32,230 nt of DNA from Paracoccaceae bacterium. GTDB taxonomy: Bacteria > Pseudomonadota > Alphaproteobacteria > Rhodobacterales > Rhodobacteraceae. The position numbers and the translations under genes were made by a program. Positions 1 through 8,058 of the stretch are shown here, piece after piece (position 1 is the first letter of the stretch; each line of letters opens with the position of its first letter). Under the pieces are notes generated by a model. The model was not told the DNA's origin, ran no database searches, and saw nothing but the letters and a program-made list of their open reading frames with translations. The stretch lies in contig JAJUJF010000015.1 of the NCBI GenBank assembly GCA_029265455.1, positions 1 through 32,230 of the forward strand. The letters run 5' to 3'.

Positions 1-1
1 A

Positions 2-643
2 TGGCTCGGCGATTTCGACGGGCATCTCGCGACCGAGCCCGGCATTCTCGAGACCTGCGAAGCTGCGGCACGCGTGTTCGAGGAACTGGGCGCGCGGGTG
101 GAGCCGGTAAGGGCGGATTTCGACATGGAAGCGCTCTTCCAGGCGTGGAAGCGGCTGCGGCACTGGCAGGTCGGGGCAGCTCTCGCGCCGCTCTGGCGGG
201 AGGAGGCAACCCGGGCGCTGATGAAGTCCGAGGCGGTATGGGAAGTCGAGGAGGGCGCCAAGCTCTCCGCTTTCGAGGTTACCGCCGCTTCCGCGGTTCG
301 CTCGGCCTGGTTCCAGGTGGTGCGGCAGCTGTTCGAGCGTTTCGACTTCCTCCTGCTTCCGGCCGCACAGGTCTGGCCCTTTCCGGTGGAGCAGCCATGG
401 CCCAGGGAGATCGCGGGCCGGCGCATGGACACCTATCACCGGTGGATGGAGGTGGTGGTCCCTGTGACGATGTCAGGCTGCCCGGCGATCAGCGTGCCCG
501 CCGGTTTCGGACCGGAGGGGCTGCCGATGGGGCTGCAGATCTGGGGGCGCTGGCGCGGCGAGTTCGGACTACTGCAAGCGGCCTACGCACACGAGCAGGC
601 GACAGGTTGGGTCAAGCGCGTGAGACCGCCGTCGCTCCGCTGA
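2..643 (+). CDS. Amidase (amidase signature family), C-terminal part, 5' truncated
   Basis: The frame is open from base 2 to a TGA at 641-643, so the gene begins left of the window. About 213 residues are present. The C-terminal half shows the usual end of amidase signature enzymes: the VTMSGCPAISVPAGF stretch, then a GLPMGLQIWG strand and a final helix. The Lys-Ser-Ser catalytic triad of this family lies in the N-terminal half and is therefore not visible. Family members hydrolyse amides, carbamates or related C-N bonds. The gene converges on the minus-strand catabolic operon, leaving only 32 bp between stop codons, so it need not belong to that pathway. An internal ATG at 74 would give a shorter ORF, but the upstream in-frame sequence (WLGDFDGHLATEPGILETCE) is family-like, so 74 is not the start. 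Substrate unknown. Confidence 0.88.
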   Translation, partial: WLGDFDGHLATEPGILETCEAAARVFEELGARVEPVRADFDMEALFQAWKRLRHWQVGAALAPLWREEATRALMKSEAVWEVEEGAKLSAFEVTAASAVRSAWFQVVRQLFERFDFLLLPAAQVWPFPVEQPWPREIAGRRMDTYHRWMEVVVPVTMSGCPAISVPAGFGPEGLPMGLQIWGRWRGEFGLLQAAYAHEQATGWVKRVRPPSLR

Positions 644-675
644 AGAGGCCAGCCGGCACTTGTCCTCGAGCGAGG

Positions 676-1497
676 TCACGTAATCCCGACCCGGGCCGCC
701 TCGCGCACGAGATAGCGTCTCCCCTCGAGCATGTCGTCGAGCGTGCCGAACTGGTTCATGTAGTGGCCGGAAAACCCCTTGGCTTCGAGCCGCGCGAACA
801 TGTCGGCAAAATCCATTGTACCCTCGCCGGGACGGAGATGTTCCTCGACGGTGCCGTGACAGTCTGCGAGTCGGACCTCACGCATGCGGGAAACGTCGAG
901 CGCATCAATGAAGCCCGCCACTCCCTCGGAATAGAGATGCGCGTGATTGGCCGTGAACGCCATGCCGAGATGCGGCGAGCGCAGCTTGTCGAAATACCAG
1001 AGGCATTCTTCCAGTGTGCAGGCAAGATACTGGACCTCGGCATCCTCCGGCTCGCGATTCGTGTTCTCGAGGAGCAGCAGCACGTTTCTCTCTTCGGCGT
1101 AGCCCGTCGCGCGTTTCAGCCGCTCGAGCCCTGCCTGCCGCCGCATCTCGTAGTCGCCAGTGAAATGATAGCCCGCGTGCACGATCACCCATCCCGCGCC
1201 GGTGGCCACCGCGAGGTCGATATAGGCACGGAGATAGGCATCTGCCGCTTCGGAGACATAGGGCGATATCTCGGCGATGTTGACGCCGGAAAGCGTGTGA
1301 AGGCCGAGCCGGACTCCCGTCTCCTCGCAAAGCCGTCGGATGCCGGGCGCGCGGTCGGGCATCGTGGCGAGGGCGTTCGGATCAAGATCGGTCTGGACGT
1401 CGAGATACCGCACGTCGTTTGCCGCTGCCCAGCGGATCGCCTCCTCCACGGAAAGGTCGCGGCCCACATCCATGCCGATACGATCGAAGAGCGTCAT
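676..1497 (-). CDS. Sugar phosphate isomerase/epimerase-like TIM-barrel protein
   Basis: A 273-residue protein of the AP-endonuclease-2/xylose-isomerase-like TIM barrel family, which holds isomerases, epimerases and inosose dehydratase-type enzymes. Visible family marks are a strand ending in Glu (LLLLENTN), a histidine-rich strand (AFTANHAHLY), and near the C-terminus ADCHG followed by EEHLRPGEG, the common metal-site loop. Where many relatives have Asp before the DxxH-type histidine, this protein has TANHAH, so the metal set may differ. The start ATG is 2 bp after the methyltransferase stop and has a strong AAGGAG ribosome site. It is the last gene of the TRAP operon. It probably acts on the imported substrate or its dehydration product; the substrate is inferred only as a sugar-like acid. 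Confidence 0.85.
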   Translation of the reverse strand: MTLFDRIGMDVGRDLSVEEAIRWAAANDVRYLDVQTDLDPNALATMPDRAPGIRRLCEETGVRLGLHTLSGVNIAEISPYVSEAADAYLRAYIDLAVATGAGWVIVHAGYHFTGDYEMRRQAGLERLKRATGYAEERNVLLLLENTNREPEDAEVQYLACTLEECLWYFDKLRSPHLGMAFTANHAHLYSEGVAGFIDALDVSRMREVRLADCHGTVEEHLRPGEGTMDFADMFARLEAKGFSGHYMNQFGTLDDMLEGRRYLVREAARVGIT

Positions 1498-1499
1498 GA

Positions 1500-2315
1500 C
1501 TACTCCTTTCCGGGGACGATCCCGGTCACGACCCAGGCCGTCGCGGTGAGCGATCGCGGTCCGTCCACGTCTCCCGAGAGATAGGCTGCGCGCACCGCCG
1601 CCGCGACCCGGTCACGCAGAGCGGGATCAAGGCCTGCGACATATGAGCCAACCGGCCCCTGACCGCCGAGCAGCGGCTGCCAGTAATCATCGAAACTGGT
1701 GAAATCCATGCGGATGGTCAGCCAGTCCCGACGGACCTCCTGCAGCCCGGCCGCACGCAGGAGATCGGGCATGCCCTCGGGTCTGGCGAGCGGATGCGAG
1801 AAGATCCGGTCGCGGGTGGCTGCCGCGCCGGGATCGATTCCGGCCGCGGTATCCCAGAGCAGGCGCTGGTAGACGAGGCCGCCGCGGAAATCCCAGGATG
1901 TGGCAACCACTTTTCCTCCGGGCCGGACGACGCGGACCATCTCGCGCGCTGCCATCAGGGGATCAGTCATGAAGTTGAGGGCGATGAGGGCATGTGCGGC
2001 AGCGAAATCGTCATCGGGAAAGGGAAGTGCCTGGGCGTCGCCATGCACCAACTCGGCCCCTTCGCACTCTGCCCGCTGGCGCGCGAACGCGAGGTAGGGT
2101 TCGGATATGTCGAGGCCGACGATCCGGCGGGCGGGATGTCGGACGCGGAGGGCAGCGACAAGGCTGCCGGTCCCGCAGCCCACGTCGAGGAGCGGCCCTT
2201 CCGCGTCAACAGGCACCTCGGTGGCGAGCCGGTCCGCGACCCGCCGGGTCCAGCGGCCGATGAAGCCTTCGTAGGCGGCACCGTCGCTGGCGACATAGGA
2301 AGACGACCCGCTCAC
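1500..2315 (-). CDS. Class I SAM-dependent methyltransferase
   Basis: About 271 residues with a GTG start at 2313-2315 that overlaps the dctM stop as GTGA, so the two genes are translationally coupled. Motif I is LLDVGCGTGSL, followed by a strand ending in GLDIS (acidic residue for the SAM ribose), then DAQALPFPDDDF and VRPGGKV, the UbiE/Methyltransf_11 pattern. The C-terminal 100 residues resemble the substrate cap of small-molecule methyltransferases. The open frame continues far upstream inside dctM; that extension is a shadow and was trimmed at the GTG. A methyltransferase between transporter and isomerase genes is unusual for a TRAP sugar-acid operon. It may modify the pathway substrate or may just be carried along. 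The methyl acceptor is unknown. Confidence 0.86.
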   Translation of the reverse strand: MSGSSSYVASDGAAYEGFIGRWTRRVADRLATEVPVDAEGPLLDVGCGTGSLVAALRVRHPARRIVGLDISEPYLAFARQRAECEGAELVHGDAQALPFPDDDFAAAHALIALNFMTDPLMAAREMVRVVRPGGKVVATSWDFRGGLVYQRLLWDTAAGIDPGAAATRDRIFSHPLARPEGMPDLLRAAGLQEVRRDWLTIRMDFTSFDDYWQPLLGGQGPVGSYVAGLDPALRDRVAAAVRAAYLSGDVDGPRSLTATAWVVTGIVPGKE

Positions 2316-3589
2316 TGCATCAACGACGGCAGCCAGGTCGCGAGGCCCGGAACCAGCATCAGGACGAGGGTGAACAGCAGGATCGCGATGAAGAACGGCA
2401 TGTTGGCCATGAAGATCCGCATCTGATCCGCCCCGGAGATGCGTGAGGTGATGATCAGCGCGATGGCGAGGGGCGGCGTGAGCTGGCCGATCACTACCGC
2501 CATCACCATCAGGGCGCCGAAATGAATGAGGTCGATCTCGAAGACGAGGAGCGTCGGCAGGATCACCGGCACCAGCACGGGGATCAGCGGATCGAGGAAC
2601 ATGCCGGCAATGATTGCCAGGAACATCAGCACCAGCAGCCGGGCGAAGAGGCCGTCGCCGATGGTGAAGGTGTCGATGAGCCCGGCGAGCGCCTGCGGGA
2701 CATGGGCACTGGAAAGGCTGGCGCCGAGGGCGAAGGAGAGGCTGACGATGACGAGAAGCTCGCCCGTCATCATCAGCGCCGCGACGAAGACCCGATAGAG
2801 GCCGCGCAGATCGAGAGTGCGATAGACGAGCATCGACAGGATCATCGCGTAGACAACCGCGAAGGCGCCGCCTTCCGAGGGAGTGAACACGCCGAAGACA
2901 AGACCGCCGACAATGATCGCCGGCATCCCGAAGGCGAGGATCGCGTTCCTGCCGGTCCGGACGATCTCGCCGAGCGAGAGGTTCCCGTGCTGGGCCCAGC
3001 GCCGGCGCCTGGCAAGGAGCGCGATCACGACCATGAAGGTGAAGCCAAGCAGGATGCCGGGGATCAGGCCGGCAATGAACAATGCACCGAGCGAGGTTCC
3101 CGTTACCGCCGAATAGAGGATCATCGGCGAGGAGGGTGGGATCAGCGGTCCCACGCCCGAAGAGGAGGCGCTGACCGCAGCGGAGATTTCGGGGGAATAT
3201 CCCTCGCGCTTCATCGCCGGGATGATGATCGATCCCGATCCCGCGAGATCGGCGGTGGAAGAGCCGATCATGCCGCCGAAGAACATGCTCGTCAGCACGT
3301 TCACCTGCGCGAGGCCGCCCCGCATCCAGCCGACGAGGGCGCGGGCAAAGTCGAAGAGCCGGCCGGAGATGCCACCCGCGTTCATGATGACGCCGGCAAG
3401 GACGAAGAGCGGGAGGGCGATCAGCGTGAACTGGCTCACGCCGGAGACCATGGTCTGCGGCACCATGATCGGCCACTGGCCGCCCATGACGAAGTTGAAG
3501 GCAACAGCCACGAGCAGCGAGGCCACCATCGGCACCCCGAGCACCAGGAGGACCAGGAGGAGGCCGATCGAGATGAGGGCGATCGTCAC
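2312..3589 (-). CDS. dctM: TRAP transporter large permease DctM
   Basis: A 425-residue, strongly hydrophobic protein with about 12 predicted membrane segments. It matches the TRAP dicarboxylate transporter large subunit: N-terminal LLLVLLVLGVPMVASLLVA, the FVLAGVIMNAGGI region, MFFGGMIGSSTADLAGSGSI, and a C-terminal stretch of long helices. It carries Na+-driven uptake of the ligand delivered by DctP. The GTG start at 3587-3589 overlaps the dctQ stop (GTGA), and its own stop overlaps the start of the methyltransferase gene. Length and gene order (P, Q, M) are normal for the family. The transported compound cannot be read from this subunit. Confidence 0.95.
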   Translation of the reverse strand: MTIALISIGLLLVLLVLGVPMVASLLVAVAFNFVMGGQWPIMVPQTMVSGVSQFTLIALPLFVLAGVIMNAGGISGRLFDFARALVGWMRGGLAQVNVLTSMFFGGMIGSSTADLAGSGSIIIPAMKREGYSPEISAAVSASSSGVGPLIPPSSPMILYSAVTGTSLGALFIAGLIPGILLGFTFMVVIALLARRRRWAQHGNLSLGEIVRTGRNAILAFGMPAIIVGGLVFGVFTPSEGGAFAVVYAMILSMLVYRTLDLRGLYRVFVAALMMTGELLVIVSLSFALGASLSSAHVPQALAGLIDTFTIGDGLFARLLVLMFLAIIAGMFLDPLIPVLVPVILPTLLVFEIDLIHFGALMVMAVVIGQLTPPLAIALIITSRISGADQMRIFMANMPFFIAILLFTLVLMLVPGLATWLPSLMQ

Positions 3590-4182
3590 GATGAGTCTCC
3601 GGACTTGCTCGAGGCACGACGCGCGCGCAGGTCCTGATGGAGCAGGACGAGATATGCACCGGCGGCGAGCGCGGGCCCGATCACCATCGCCGACATGAAC
3701 CAGCCCTTCTGGATGCGCAGGTAGACGGTCCTGTCACCGCCGAAGAGCTGGAAATAGTCGAACGAGATGACCGCGAGGTAGAGGAAGGAGGCGGCCGCGG
3801 CGAGGCAGCCGAGGGCCTCGAGAACATGCCGCACCCGCATCGGCATGCTGGCAACGAAGAAGTCGATGCGGATGATCTGGCGCCGACGGATCGAGAGGAA
3901 CATGCCGATCATGCCCAGCCAGGGCAGCAGCGAGAGAACCAGTTCGTCGCCCCAGATGAAGGTGAAGCCGAGAGCGTACCGGCCGAAGGCGTTGAAGAAG
4001 ACAAGGAAGACGATCGTGCCGAGAATGGCGACGCCCATGATTTCGGCCGCCATGTTGATGGCGATGCCCAGCCGCCCCGCATCCTGGTCTTCATGTTGCA
4101 GGTCCGTCGCACGCGAGGCCTCGTCAACCTCCCGTGCGAGGTCGGACATGCTGCTGGTGCTGTGGTCACGATCAATCAGCAT
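3586..4182 (-). CDS. dctQ: TRAP transporter small permease DctQ
   Basis: A 198-residue protein with four predicted membrane segments, including AILGTIVFLVFFNAFGRYAL and the WGDELVLSLLPWLGMIG region followed by SIRRRQIIRIDFF, typical of DctQ (the R..H/RVD-like motif after the second helix). DctQ pairs with DctM in the membrane. A GAGGGAG ribosome site lies 11 nt before the ATG at 4182. A second ATG at 4149 would remove 11 residues and also fits. The cytoplasmic N-terminus is long and charged (about 40 residues before the first helix). It lies 61 bp downstream of dctP and overlaps dctM by 4 bp. Confidence 0.93.
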   Translation of the reverse strand: MLIDRDHSTSSMSDLAREVDEASRATDLQHEDQDAGRLGIAINMAAEIMGVAILGTIVFLVFFNAFGRYALGFTFIWGDELVLSLLPWLGMIGMFLSIRRRQIIRIDFFVASMPMRVRHVLEALGCLAAAASFLYLAVISFDYFQLFGGDRTVYLRIQKGWFMSAMVIGPALAAGAYLVLLHQDLRARRASSKSGDSS

Positions 4183-4243
4183 CGCCTGGATCGCTCCCTC
4201 GATGGATGAGCGGCTACGGGGCGCCGCCCAGCCCGGCTGATGT

Positions 4244-5230
4244 TCATTCAGCGGACGCAGCCTCGACGACCATCGCGGCGAAGTCGCTTCCGGCCATTGC
4301 GCCGACCTGCTCCCAGACAGGCTCAGCCGCGGTCAGGAAGGCCTGCCTGTCGATCTCGTTGATCTCCATGCTTTCGCCGAGAACCTCGAGCAGGGTCGCA
4401 TCGGCCTCCGCGCCAATGTTGCGCGTGTACTCCGCGGCCTCCTGGGCGGCGCGTTTCACCGCTTCCTTCTGCTCGTCGGTGAGCGAGTCGTATTTTGCCC
4501 CGTTCATCACCAGCGTGACCGGCGAGTAGACATGGCCCGTGAGGGAGAGATATTCCTGCACCTCGTAGAGGGAGCGGTTCTCGACCGCGGCGAGCGGATT
4601 TTCCTGGCCGTCGACCGTGCCCTGCTGCAGGCCGAGATAGAGTTCGCCGAAGTTCATGGTGATCGGCTGTGCGCCGAATGTCCTGAAGGCGAGGATGCGG
4701 GGCTCGCTGCCGGGAACGCGGATCTTCACGCCCTGGAGATCCTCCGGCTTGACGATGGGGCGCACGTTGTTGGTGACGTGCCGGAAGCCCAGTTCGCCGA
4801 AGGCGAGCACCTCGAGATTGGCCCTCTCGCGCATCGAGGCGCGAAGCGCCTCGCCGATCTCGCCGTCCAGGAGGCGCGCGACCGTCTCCCGGTCGGCAAA
4901 CAGCAGGGGCATGTCGAAGATGGCCCATTTCGGATCGAGCGAAACCGCGTCCGACCCCATCGGGTAGACATCGATCTGCCCGGTGCGGATCATCTGCAGA
5001 TGCACTTCCTCGTTGCCGAGGGCCCCGGTGTGGAAGAGCTCATAGGAGAATTCGTCGCCAAGCTCCGCCTCGAGATTGTCGGCGAAACGCTGGGCCATCT
5101 GGAGATCAAGGCCGACAGCGGGATTCTCTCCCGAGATCCGCAGCGTCAGTTCCTGGGCGCTCGCCGGCAAGAGTGTCGCGGCGAGCGCCGCAACTCCAAC
5201 AAACGCGGCGACCGGTCTGAAGAGCGTCAT
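4244..5230 (-). CDS. dctP: TRAP transporter solute-binding protein DctP
   Basis: A 328-residue periplasmic receptor. Residues 1-25 form a signal peptide (VAAFVGVAALAATLLPASAQ) with likely cleavage after ASA. The mature protein begins ELTLRISGENP, and the DctP family core includes GVKIRVPGSEPRILAFRTFG, TMNFGELYLGLQQGTVDGQE and NPLAAVENRSLYEVQEYLS. The Arg in KIRVPGS corresponds to the conserved arginine that binds the ligand carboxylate in this family, so an organic acid ligand is likely. It is the first transporter gene, 74 bp after the enolase-superfamily gene and upstream of dctQ and dctM. Length is normal. Confidence 0.95.
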   Translation of the reverse strand: MTLFRPVAAFVGVAALAATLLPASAQELTLRISGENPAVGLDLQMAQRFADNLEAELGDEFSYELFHTGALGNEEVHLQMIRTGQIDVYPMGSDAVSLDPKWAIFDMPLLFADRETVARLLDGEIGEALRASMRERANLEVLAFGELGFRHVTNNVRPIVKPEDLQGVKIRVPGSEPRILAFRTFGAQPITMNFGELYLGLQQGTVDGQENPLAAVENRSLYEVQEYLSLTGHVYSPVTLVMNGAKYDSLTDEQKEAVKRAAQEAAEYTRNIGAEADATLLEVLGESMEINEIDRQAFLTAAEPVWEQVGAMAGSDFAAMVVEAASAE

Positions 5231-5304
5231 GGCAATTCCCCCTGTTGCAAGTGTCGTTGTCGTATCCGCCGGTTGGTCCGGAGCGATCCTTGGAGCATGT
5301 TGCT

Positions 5305-6402
5305 CTATTCGGTCCGCAAACTCTCCCGAAGCATGTCACGATCGAGCGTGACGCCGAACCCCGGCGCGTCCGGAACCTGCAGCCGCCCGTCACGGATCTC
5401 CGGGGCGGAAAGGAAGAGCTGCCGCTCGACCTGCTCGACGCCGAGATGGCATTCGGCGAGGGTCCCGTTGCGGAACCCGGCGACATGGTGGAGGCAGAAG
5501 ATGCCGCCGCCGCCTGCATCCGACAGTGGCCGGTCGTGGATCTGGGCGAGACAGGCTACCCGTCGCGTCTCGGTCATGCCGCCGTTATAGAGACTGTTCG
5601 GCATGAAGATGTCGATGGAATCATGTTCCACGAACGCCCGGAACCGGGATGAATGCCCGTCCATCTGTCCGGCCGAAAGCGGGATCGTCGTGCGTTGTCG
5701 CAGGAGCGCGAGATCGCGCGGATCGTTGCGGCGCACCGGGTCCTCGAACCAGGCGATGTCGCAGTCGTCGATGAGGCGGCAGAGGCGCATCGCCTCGTCG
5801 AGCGTGAGGCTTTCGTTGGCATCGATCGCGATCGGCACCGTCGGCCCGAGGGCATCGCGCAGGTGACGGACACGGGCCGCGTCCTCGTGGATGCCGCCTT
5901 TCGCCACTCCGACGAGCATCTTGAACCGGCGATGTCCCTTTGCCTGGAGATCGCGCGCAACCTCGACAAGCTGATCACGATCGAACGCGCCGAAGCCGAA
6001 GGTCACGTAGGCCTCGGCATAATCCCTGTGTCCGCCGAGAAGCTGGGCGACGGTCCGACCAGTTGCCTTCCCCTGGATGTCCCAGAGCGCAAGGTCGATG
6101 CAGGACAGCGCCGAGAGATTGATGCCGATCGTCTGGCCGCGCTCGGAGACCAGCGGATGGAGCCGAGCATGGATGGCTTCGAGATCGCGCGGGTCCATTC
6201 CCCGGACTGCCGGTCCGAGATGATGATTGACCACCGCCGCCACTCCATGCGGGAGGAAGCGGGCCGCCATGCCGATGCCGACATGACCTTCGTCGGTCTC
6301 GATCTCGCAGACGATGCGGGTCGAATCGCCGGCCGGCTTGCCGATGAGCGGAAGGCGTGTCTCGAAGACATGCACGCTGGCACGGGTATCAACTATCTTC
6401 AT
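5305..6402 (-). CDS. Enolase-superfamily enzyme (mandelate racemase/muconate lactonizing type)
   Basis: I place the start at the ATG 6400-6402 (GGAG ribosome site 10 nt upstream), giving 365 residues; an ORF-extending ATG at 6444 has no family similarity. The two-domain fold is clear: capping domain to about residue 115, then the barrel. Probable catalytic and metal residues are K161 in RRFKMLVG, D194 in IAIDANES, E220 in AWFEDP, Q246 in PLSAGQMDGH, and H305/H306 in the FCLHHVAG loop. Members abstract a proton alpha to a carboxylate and act as racemases, cycloisomerases or acid-sugar dehydratases. The K-x-K motif is reduced to K-M-L, and the third metal ligand is Gln rather than Glu, which points to a dehydratase-like subgroup. 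Located with a TRAP transporter and an isomerase, it is probably the first catabolic step. Substrate unknown. Confidence 0.88.
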   Translation of the reverse strand: MKIVDTRASVHVFETRLPLIGKPAGDSTRIVCEIETDEGHVGIGMAARFLPHGVAAVVNHHLGPAVRGMDPRDLEAIHARLHPLVSERGQTIGINLSALSCIDLALWDIQGKATGRTVAQLLGGHRDYAEAYVTFGFGAFDRDQLVEVARDLQAKGHRRFKMLVGVAKGGIHEDAARVRHLRDALGPTVPIAIDANESLTLDEAMRLCRLIDDCDIAWFEDPVRRNDPRDLALLRQRTTIPLSAGQMDGHSSRFRAFVEHDSIDIFMPNSLYNGGMTETRRVACLAQIHDRPLSDAGGGGIFCLHHVAGFRNGTLAECHLGVEQVERQLFLSAPEIRDGRLQVPDAPGFGVTLDRDMLRESLRTE

Positions 6403-6605
6403 GTCACCGCTGCTCCGTCTTTCTGGCGGTAGCGACATCTGCACATGTCATGGATGTGCCGAAACTCGCGTGTGAGGGATGTCGCCCGGCCAGGGGTGCG
6501 CGGCAGGCGGAAGAATCCCTCAGCCTCCCCGACAACCGGGATGCGGCAGGCCGCCAGTTTTCCCGGAAGCGCGAACGGCGGCCCGCAGCCGCAAGTCTGG
6601 ATCAT
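6399..6605 (-). CDS. Possible small protein or leader peptide upstream of the enolase-superfamily gene
   Basis: A 68-codon ORF begins at ATG 6603-6605, behind a very strong ribosome site (GGGAGGAG, ending 2 nt before the ATG). Its TGA stop overlaps the ATG of the next gene as ATGA. The predicted peptide starts MIQTCGCGPPFALPG and contains five cysteines (CGC, AAC, CRC). I recognise no domain. Third-position GC looks somewhat lower than in the neighbouring genes. The ribosome site and the stop-start overlap favour real translation, either as a small protein or as a coupling leader for the operon. Lack of any family resemblance and the short length argue for caution. The frame stays open far upstream without a better start. 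Confidence 0.35.
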   Translation of the reverse strand: MIQTCGCGPPFALPGKLAACRIPVVGEAEGFFRLPRTPGRATSLTREFRHIHDMCRCRYRQKDGAAVT

Positions 6606-6663
6606 GGCTCCTCCCTGTGGACAGGCACGTAGGTCGCGCACTTCTGATGTCCTTGTGGTAATG

Positions 6664-6680
6664 ATGCATACTGTATTCAT
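6664..6680. promoter_or_regulatory. Palindromic operator candidate for the TRAP operon
   Basis: ATGCATAC T GTATTCAT is an inverted repeat with 7 of 8 pairs matching around a single central base. It sits 59 bp upstream of the small ORF and about 260 bp upstream of the enolase-superfamily start. The ATAC-x-GTAT core has the shape of sites bound by GntR-family (FCD or FadR-like) regulators, which often control TRAP and acid-sugar operons. No regulator gene is in the window, so the assignment is inference. It lies in an AT-rich island inside otherwise GC-rich DNA. Confidence 0.45.
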
Positions 6681-6874
6681 TCCGGCAAGAAGTTTCTGAT
6701 CCTCGACGGCGCGGGTTTGCCAAGGAATTCGTGTGGCTTGGACGAGGTGCGGGAGGAATGGGAAGTAGATCCGGCCGAAGGAAACGGAGAGCAAGGGAAC
6801 GGGAAACGGGACCTGCCATGGCTCCGCGGGGATCAGGTCTTGCCTCCGGGGCAGCCACGGGTAGAGGAGCAACG

Positions 6875-7981
6875 GTGAACGGGTTCGAGATCTTCCTTGC
6901 CGCCCCGCCCGGGCTTGAATCGCTCCTCGCCGGAGAAGCGCGTGACGCGGGGTTTCCCGATCCGCAGCCGGTAGCGGGTGGAGTCGTGACGCACGGCTCA
7001 TGGCCGGAGGTCTGGCGTGCAAATCTGCGGCTGCGCGGGGCAGGGCGGGTGCTCGTCCGGCTTGGCGCCTTCCATGCCGTCCATCTTGCGCAACTCGACA
7101 AGCGGGCACGCAGACTCGACTGGCGTTCGGTGCTGGGCACGGTGAAGGCAGTCCGGGTGGATGCCGCCTGCGAGCGCTCGCGGATCTGGCATGACCGGGC
7201 CGCAGCCGAGCGGGTGAGTCGTGCGATCCATGACGCGACCGGCGCAAGGGTGACACGTGATGCGGAGGTGCGCATCCTCGTCCGTATCGTCGAGGATTTC
7301 TGCACGATCAGCCTCGACACCTCGGGTGATCCGCTGCATCGGCGGGGCACGAAGCAGGCGGTCGGCAAGGCGCCCCTGCGCGAGACGCTCGCCGCGCTTT
7401 TCCTGCGCGAATGCGGTTATCGCGGAGGCGAACCGGTCCTTGATCCGATGTGCGGTTCGGGAACGATACTGCTCGAAGCTGTGGAGATCGCGGCCGGGCT
7501 CGATCCGGGGCGGGGGCGCAGTTTTGCATTCGAGGCGCTGCCGGATTTCGATCCCGGACACTGGGCGGCGCTGAAGGCCGAGGCCCGGCCGCAGGATCCG
7601 GGTTTCCGCTTCGCCGGCTTCGATCGCGACGCGGGCGCCGTCGAGGCAAGTCGCGCCAATGCCGAGCGCGCGGGAATCGCTTATCTTGTCGGGTTCCGGT
7701 GCCAGCCGATTTCGGTCCTCGCGCCTCCCGAAGGTCCCCCCGGCCTCGTCCTCGTCAACCCGCCCTATGGGGCACGCATCGGCGAGGCAGGAGAATTGCG
7801 GGCCCTCTATGGGAGGCTTGGCCACGTGCTCGGCGAACGTTTCGCCGGCTGGCGGGCTGGTGTCATCACGAGCGAGCCTGCGCTCGCTGCAGCAACCGGC
7901 CTTCCCTTTCTCGAGCCCGGACCGCCGGTGCCGCATGGAAAGCTGCGGATCCGCCTCTACCGTACTGCGATCCTTCCTTGA
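6875..7981 (+). CDS. THUMP-domain class I RNA methyltransferase (RlmL N-terminal/TrmN-like)
   Basis: A 368-residue protein starting at GTG 6875, with GAGGAG 5 nt upstream; the longer open frame from 6731 adds only unrelated Arg-rich sequence. The N-terminal 150 residues match the ferredoxin-like plus THUMP RNA-binding module (FEIFLAAPPGLESLLAGE). Next comes the linker typical of this family (DTSGDPLHRRGTKQAVGKAPLRE split across the active core), motif I in VLDPMCGSGTILLEA, and the NPPYGARIGE catalytic motif of N2-guanine methyltransferases. It therefore probably makes m2G in 23S rRNA or tRNA. It is shorter than E. coli RlmL, lacking the fused RlmK half. It stands alone on the plus strand, divergent from the TRAP operon. 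Confidence 0.9.
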   Translation: MNGFEIFLAAPPGLESLLAGEARDAGFPDPQPVAGGVVTHGSWPEVWRANLRLRGAGRVLVRLGAFHAVHLAQLDKRARRLDWRSVLGTVKAVRVDAACERSRIWHDRAAAERVSRAIHDATGARVTRDAEVRILVRIVEDFCTISLDTSGDPLHRRGTKQAVGKAPLRETLAALFLRECGYRGGEPVLDPMCGSGTILLEAVEIAAGLDPGRGRSFAFEALPDFDPGHWAALKAEARPQDPGFRFAGFDRDAGAVEASRANAERAGIAYLVGFRCQPISVLAPPEGPPGLVLVNPPYGARIGEAGELRALYGRLGHVLGERFAGWRAGVITSEPALAAATGLPFLEPGPPVPHGKLRIRLYRTAILP

Positions 7982-8058
7982 GCCGGCGTCAGGTGGACAC
8001 GCCCTGCTCACGCCGCCCCCGGTGCCGCGCGACGTGAGGGACAACAAAAGGGACAGTC

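Noticed and set aside
1..1584. A 527-codon plus-strand frame beginning at base 1
   Set aside because: The amidase is encoded in another frame (from base 2), and the rest is antisense to the isomerase; the translation is Arg/Gly-rich and domain-free.
2522..3637. A 371-codon plus-strand frame opposite dctM
   Set aside because: Its highly charged Asp/Glu/Arg/His composition is the complement of a hydrophobic membrane protein gene; a shadow.
6520..7368. A 282-codon minus-strand frame across the spacer and the RNA methyltransferase gene
   Set aside because: No domain, Arg/Ser-rich, and antisense to a well-supported THUMP methyltransferase.
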